From the NCBI RefSeq assembly GCF_003096675.1, contig NZ_QEKW01000002.1, forward strand, positions 310,001-374,000: a stretch of 64,000 nucleotides of DNA. The letters run 5' to 3'. The position numbers and the translations under genes were made by a program. The notes under the pieces are model-generated. The model had not been told where the DNA came from and did not search any database. It saw only the letters and a program-made list of their open reading frames with translations. This DNA is from Actinomycetospora cinnamomea (GTDB lineage: Bacteria > Actinomycetota > Actinomycetes > Mycobacteriales > Pseudonocardiaceae). This document shows positions 60,866 to 64,000 of this stretch, piece by piece (within the stretch, counting starts at the first letter, position 1; each line of letters begins with the position of its first letter).

Positions 60866-60920
60866 TGTCAGCCGTGTGGCACCGCGGACACTCAGCGTCT
60901 GCGGTGCCACACGGCTGACA
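60866..60920. repeat. Repeat family C, perfect 20-bp palindrome
   Basis: TGTCAGCCGTGTGGCACCGC (60866-60885), loop ggacactcagcgtct, exact complement (60901-60920). A degenerate copy lies in mftF (12521-12567). It may terminate the dodecin transcript. Confidence 0.85.
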
Positions 60921-60938
60921 CGGCCCGGCCGCAACTCG

Positions 60939-60949
60939 TTAGGTAAGCT
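60939..60949 (+). promoter_or_regulatory. -10 box overlapping a DtxR-like half-site
   Basis: TTAGGTAAGCT contains TAAGCT (60944-60949), a -10 candidate for the MFS gene, and TTAGGT, the left half of the DtxR/IdeR consensus TTAGGTTAGSCTAACCTAA. The right half is not present, so iron control is only a weak suggestion. Confidence 0.3.
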
Positions 60950-60979
60950 CACGAGAGTGGCGGACGACGGCGGGACACC

Positions 60980-62287
60980 GTGAGCGAGGCCGGCGCCGAC
61001 ACCGCGACGGAGCCGGCGCGCCGCCGCGGCGGCACCTTCGCCGCCCTGCGCGTGCGCAACTACCGCCTCTTCGCCTCCGGTCAGGTCGTGTCGCTGGTCG
61101 GCACGTGGATGCAGCGCGTCGCCCAGGACTGGCTGGTCCTCGAGCTCTCGGGCGGGAGCCCCGTCGCGCTGGGCATCGCCGCGGCGCTGCAGTTCGGCCC
61201 GACCCTGCTGCTCTCGCTGTGGGGCGGGGCGATCGCCGACCGGTACGACAAGCGCCGCCTGCTCATGGGCCTGCAGATCGGCATGGGCGCCTGCGCGCTC
61301 GTCCTCGGCCTGCTCGACGTCACCGGTCTGGTGACGATCGCCCAGGTCTACGTGCTGTGCGTGCTCCTGGGCTGCTTCTCCGCACTCGACGGGCCGGTGC
61401 GCCAGTCGTTCGCCGGGGAGATGGTCGGCTCGGGCGCGCTGGCCAACGCCGTCGCGCTCAACTCGATGACGTTCAACACCGCGCGCATCCTCGGCCCCGC
61501 CGTCGCGGGCCTGCTCGTGGCCGCGGTCGGCACCGGCTGGGTGTTCCTCCTCAACGCCGCCACGTTCGTCGCCGTCCTGGCGGGCCTGCTGGCCATGCGC
61601 CCGGCCGAGATGTACGCCTACGCCCGCGCCCCCCGCGAGCGCGGCGCCGTGCGCGCGGGGCTGCGCGAGGTTCGCCGGCACCCCGACGTCGTGCTGCTGC
61701 TGGTGCTGGTGTTCTTCGTGTCCACGCTCGGCATCAACTTCTTCGTGACCCTCGCCATCGTCGCCCGCAACGTCTTCGGTCGCGGGGCCGAGTCCTACGG
61801 TCTGCTGACCTCGGCGCTCGGCGTGGGCTGCCTGCTGGGCGCGCTCGTCGCGGCCCGCCGCGTCGGTCGCCCGCGGCTGCGCACCGTGCTCGTGGCTGCC
61901 GTGGTGTTCGGCGTCTGCGAGGCCGCCGCGGGCCTCATGCCCAGCTACGCGCTGGTGGCCCTGCTGCTGGTGCCCACCGGGGCGGCGCAGCTGCTGTTCA
62001 CCAGCGCGGCCAACGCCGCGGTGCAGCTCGGGGTGGACGAGTCGGTGCGCGGGCGGGTCATGGGCCTGTGGATGGTGGTGCTGCTCGGCGGCACCCCGGT
62101 CGGCGGACCGGCGCTGGGCTGGCTCGCCGCGGAGCTCGGCGGGCGCGCCCCGCTGGTTCTCGGCGGCGCCGCCTCGGCGCTGGTGGCACTGCTCGCGGGC
62201 CTCTGGGTGGTGCTGCGACGGCGCAGGGAGGGTCAGCCGACCGGCCAGTCGTGGACCGGCTCGTTGGCCTCCATGCCCTCCAGGTAG
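60980..62287 (+). CDS. MFS transporter, EntS/MFS_3-like
   Basis: 435 residues with about 10-12 membrane helices. MFS_3 features: FAALRVRNYRLFASGQVVSLVGTWMQRVAQDWLVLELSGGSPVALGIAAALQFGPTLLLSLWGGAIADRYDKRRLL, with the loop motif ADRYDKRR, and LDGPVRQSFAGEMVGSGALANAVALNSMTFNTARILGPAVAGLL. This family includes enterobactin and multidrug exporters. The C-terminal 19 codons overlap the convergent GCS2 gene by 55 bases. A half-match to an iron-box is upstream. Substrate unknown. Confidence 0.85.
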   Translation: MSEAGADTATEPARRRGGTFAALRVRNYRLFASGQVVSLVGTWMQRVAQDWLVLELSGGSPVALGIAAALQFGPTLLLSLWGGAIADRYDKRRLLMGLQIGMGACALVLGLLDVTGLVTIAQVYVLCVLLGCFSALDGPVRQSFAGEMVGSGALANAVALNSMTFNTARILGPAVAGLLVAAVGTGWVFLLNAATFVAVLAGLLAMRPAEMYAYARAPRERGAVRAGLREVRRHPDVVLLLVLVFFVSTLGINFFVTLAIVARNVFGRGAESYGLLTSALGVGCLLGALVAARRVGRPRLRTVLVAAVVFGVCEAAAGLMPSYALVALLLVPTGAAQLLFTSAANAAVQLGVDESVRGRVMGLWMVVLLGGTPVGGPALGWLAAELGGRAPLVLGGAASALVALLAGLWVVLRRRREGQPTGQSWTGSLASMPSR

Positions 62288-63747
62288 GCGCGCATCATCC
62301 GCCGGATCGCCGCGGGCCGGTCGGCGCCGTCCCGCTCGGCCTCGACCACCGTGCGCACCTGCCACGTCGCGCCCGTCGACCGGCGCACGCACCGCTGCTC
62401 GACGATCCCCAGGTAGCGGTCGGCGGCCGCGGAGTCGACGCCCCACGCCGCCAGGCCCTCCTGGGCCAGGGGGAGCATCTGGCGCAGCGCGAGCTCGTCG
62501 GCACGCACGGTGCCGATGCCCGGCCAGTACAGGGCGGCATCGATCCCGTGCCGCGCGCCGGCGTTGAAGTTGGCCTCCGCGGCGTCGAACGACATGAGCT
62601 GCCACGGCGGGCGGTCGGACTCCGCGAGGGCGCGGATGAGCCCGTAGAAGAACATCGCGTTGGCGACGGCGTCGACGGCCGTGGGCCCGGCCGGCAGCAC
62701 GCGGTTCTCGAGGCGCAGGTGCGCCACCCCGCCGGCGACGTCGTACACCGGGCGGTTCCAGCGCCACACGGTGCCGTTGTGCAGCCGCAGCTCGTGCAGG
62801 CTGGGCGGACGGCCGGCGTCGAGCTCGGCGAACGGGTCCTCGTCCTCGGCCAGGGGCAGCAGCGCGCCGAAGTAGCGGACGTTCTCCTCGAACAGGTCGT
62901 AGGCCGAGTGGGTCCAGCGGTCGCCGAACCACACCCGGGGCCGCACGCCCTGGTTGCGCAGCTCCACGGGCCGGGTGTCGACGGCCTGGGTGAACAGCGG
63001 CACCCGGGTCTCGGCCCACAGCCGGCGGCCGAGCAGGAACGGCGAGTTCGCCGCGAGCGCCACCTGCAGCCCCGCGATCGCCTGTGCCGCGTTCCAGTAC
63101 GCGGGGAAGGTCTCGGGCGTGAGCTGCAGGTGCAGCTGCAGGGACGTGCAGGCGGCCTCCGGCGCGATCGAGTCGACGTCGAGGACGAGGTGCTCGGCCG
63201 GCGCACCGCCGACGGGCCCGTGGCGCGGGGCGGGCGGCTCGGTGATGTCGAGGCGGAACGGCTCGCCGCGCGCGGTGAGCATCTGGCGGTTGAGCAGCGC
63301 GTAGCGCGGGTCCTCGGTGAGCTGGTCGGACGCGAGGTGCTCCGCGGCAAGGGTGGGCAGGATGCCGATGGTCACCGCGCGGGCGCCGACCCCCTGGGCG
63401 CACTCTCCGGCCTGGGACACGGCGTCGAGCACGTCCTGCTCGAGGTCACCGGCGGTGGCGCCGGGCAGCATCCGCGGCGGCAGGTTGATCTCGAGGTTCC
63501 ATCGCCCGAGCTCGGAGGTCAGGACGTCCGAGGCGGAGCGGTCGAGCACGGCGTGGTTGAGCATCGCCGGACGCATCTCGTCGTCGACGAGCGCCAGCTC
63601 GATCTCGACGCCGGTGCTGGGCTCCTCGGCGGCGAACCGGCCCTCGGTGACCATGCGCCCGAACGCCTCGAGGCACCGGTGTATCCGGGTCCGGTAGCGG
63701 GCCTGGTCCGAGGCCGTGAAGAGAGTGGCGGTGAGGTGCTGGCCCAT
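62233..63747 (-). CDS. Glutamate--cysteine ligase-family (GCS2) protein
   Basis: 504 residues. Metal/nucleotide motifs of GCS2: GVEIELALVDDEMRPAMLNHAV (about residue 47), LGRWNLEINLPPRML, LQLHLQLTPETFPAYWNAAQ, AANSPFLLGRRLWAETRVPLF, YDVAGGVAHLRLENRVLPAGPTAVDAVANAMFFYGLI. GCS2 members join glutamate to cysteine or act as other carboxylate-amine ligases; this long form may make a gamma-glutamyl compound. Actinobacteria use mycothiol, so a role in ergothioneine-like or other thiol synthesis is possible. The stop lies inside the MFS gene. ATG 63747. Confidence 0.8.
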   Translation of the reverse strand: MGQHLTATLFTASDQARYRTRIHRCLEAFGRMVTEGRFAAEEPSTGVEIELALVDDEMRPAMLNHAVLDRSASDVLTSELGRWNLEINLPPRMLPGATAGDLEQDVLDAVSQAGECAQGVGARAVTIGILPTLAAEHLASDQLTEDPRYALLNRQMLTARGEPFRLDITEPPAPRHGPVGGAPAEHLVLDVDSIAPEAACTSLQLHLQLTPETFPAYWNAAQAIAGLQVALAANSPFLLGRRLWAETRVPLFTQAVDTRPVELRNQGVRPRVWFGDRWTHSAYDLFEENVRYFGALLPLAEDEDPFAELDAGRPPSLHELRLHNGTVWRWNRPVYDVAGGVAHLRLENRVLPAGPTAVDAVANAMFFYGLIRALAESDRPPWQLMSFDAAEANFNAGARHGIDAALYWPGIGTVRADELALRQMLPLAQEGLAAWGVDSAAADRYLGIVEQRCVRRSTGATWQVRTVVEAERDGADRPAAIRRMMRAYLEGMEANEPVHDWPVG

Positions 63748-64000
63748 TGCCCGCGCGGCTCCCGTCCACGATCCGACCCGACCGCCGGGCGCCTCTCCCG
63801 GCGCGCCCGAGCCTCATCCGCACCCCGACGACCGGTCACGCTGACACAGCCCGCGGGGACACGCCAGCCGCCGGCACCGTCCGCCCACGGAAAGCGTCCG
63901 TTCAGCGTAGGACACCGTCGAGGGCGACCATTCGTCCGCCCGCAGTGACCGGTGATCTCAGTGGCTAACCGCTGCGTCCGAAGTCCTCGGGGGAGATGTT
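63748..64000. other. Region upstream of the GCS2-type gene to window end
   Basis: 253 bases with no clear gene. It should hold the promoter of the minus-strand ligase. The last bases (GCGTCCGAAGTCCTCG, 63974-63989) match the tail of repeat family B over 15 of 16 positions, which may be chance or the remnant of another copy cut by the window edge. Confidence 0.35.

Noticed and set aside
61105..63948. 947-codon plus-strand frame across the MFS and GCS2 genes
   Set aside because: It runs through two genes with clear motifs in other frames.
63971..64000. Third copy of repeat family B at the window end
   Set aside because: Only 15 of 16 tail positions match and the window is cut, so chance cannot be excluded.

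Overview
The window is very GC-rich (many genes start with GTG, most adjacent genes overlap by 4 nt as GTGA or ATGA, and several genes sit 6-8 nt behind a TANNNT box). It looks like an actinobacterial chromosome, most likely Pseudonocardiales. That placement is an inference from gene content: mycofactocin genes, a Pls/PosA-type NRPS-like protein, form II CO-dehydrogenase-like genes, and the cspB / DUF2771 / MFS / DUF3027 / DUF2530 block that is conserved in actinobacteria. There are no rRNA or tRNA genes, transposases or CRISPR arrays.

Layout. 1-5.6 kb: the 5' part of a Pls/PosA-like NRPS protein (minus strand, runs off the left edge), a DUF4126-like membrane protein and a DUF1707 protein. 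5.6-13.6 kb: a partial mycofactocin locus: two FadH/OYE-type flavoproteins, mftE, a thioesterase, a phosphoribosyltransferase, mftF and a MOSC protein. The core genes mftA, B, C and D are absent from the window. 14.1-19.0 kb: a molybdenum hydroxylase operon in S-L-M order (form II) followed by coxG. 19.1-25 kb: thiM-thiE, a P1-family peptidase, an AraC regulator, a VOC protein, an AlkA-type glycosylase, a degenerate HAD-like protein and an O6-alkylguanine methyltransferase. 24.9-26.3 kb: moaA-moaD. 26.5-31.5 kb: an orphan membrane-fusion adaptor, a pair of related secreted proteins and a LuxR regulator. 32.2-33.9 kb: a winged-helix regulator and a TerC transporter behind a yybP-ykoY manganese riboswitch. 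33.9-38.4 kb: an acyl-CoA dehydrogenase and the molybdate operon (MerR/TOBE regulator, modABC). 38.4-43.3 kb: alpha/beta hydrolase, AMP nucleosidase, acyl-CoA synthetase and a cold-shock protein. 43.3-51.3 kb: DUF2771, MFS, DUF3027, a sacsin-like ATPase-fold protein, DUF2530 and a purine permease. 51.3-60.9 kb: a cysteine-type leader peptide with sfnG, a large LAL regulator, a CoA-ligase / methyltransferase / SnoaL operon, a membrane-bound molybdopterin oxidoreductase and dodecin. 60.9-64 kb: an EntS-like exporter and a GCS2-type ligase.

How it fits together. Molybdenum recurs: molybdate uptake (modABC), cofactor synthesis (moaA, moaD), and users or handlers (the CODH-like enzyme, the sulfite-oxidase-fold protein, MOSC). 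Redox-cofactor chemistry is the second theme.

The most unusual signal is a set of short palindromic repeats found both between genes and inside genes. Three unrelated families (45-52 bp) are inserted in frame in the mycofactocin genes: two in mftF and one in the second OYE gene. Each has a related copy in intergenic DNA of the same window. A fourth palindrome supplies the stop codon of the second OYE gene. This resembles the palindromic elements that insert into Rickettsia genes. I know of no description of it for mycofactocin loci, but I could not search for one.
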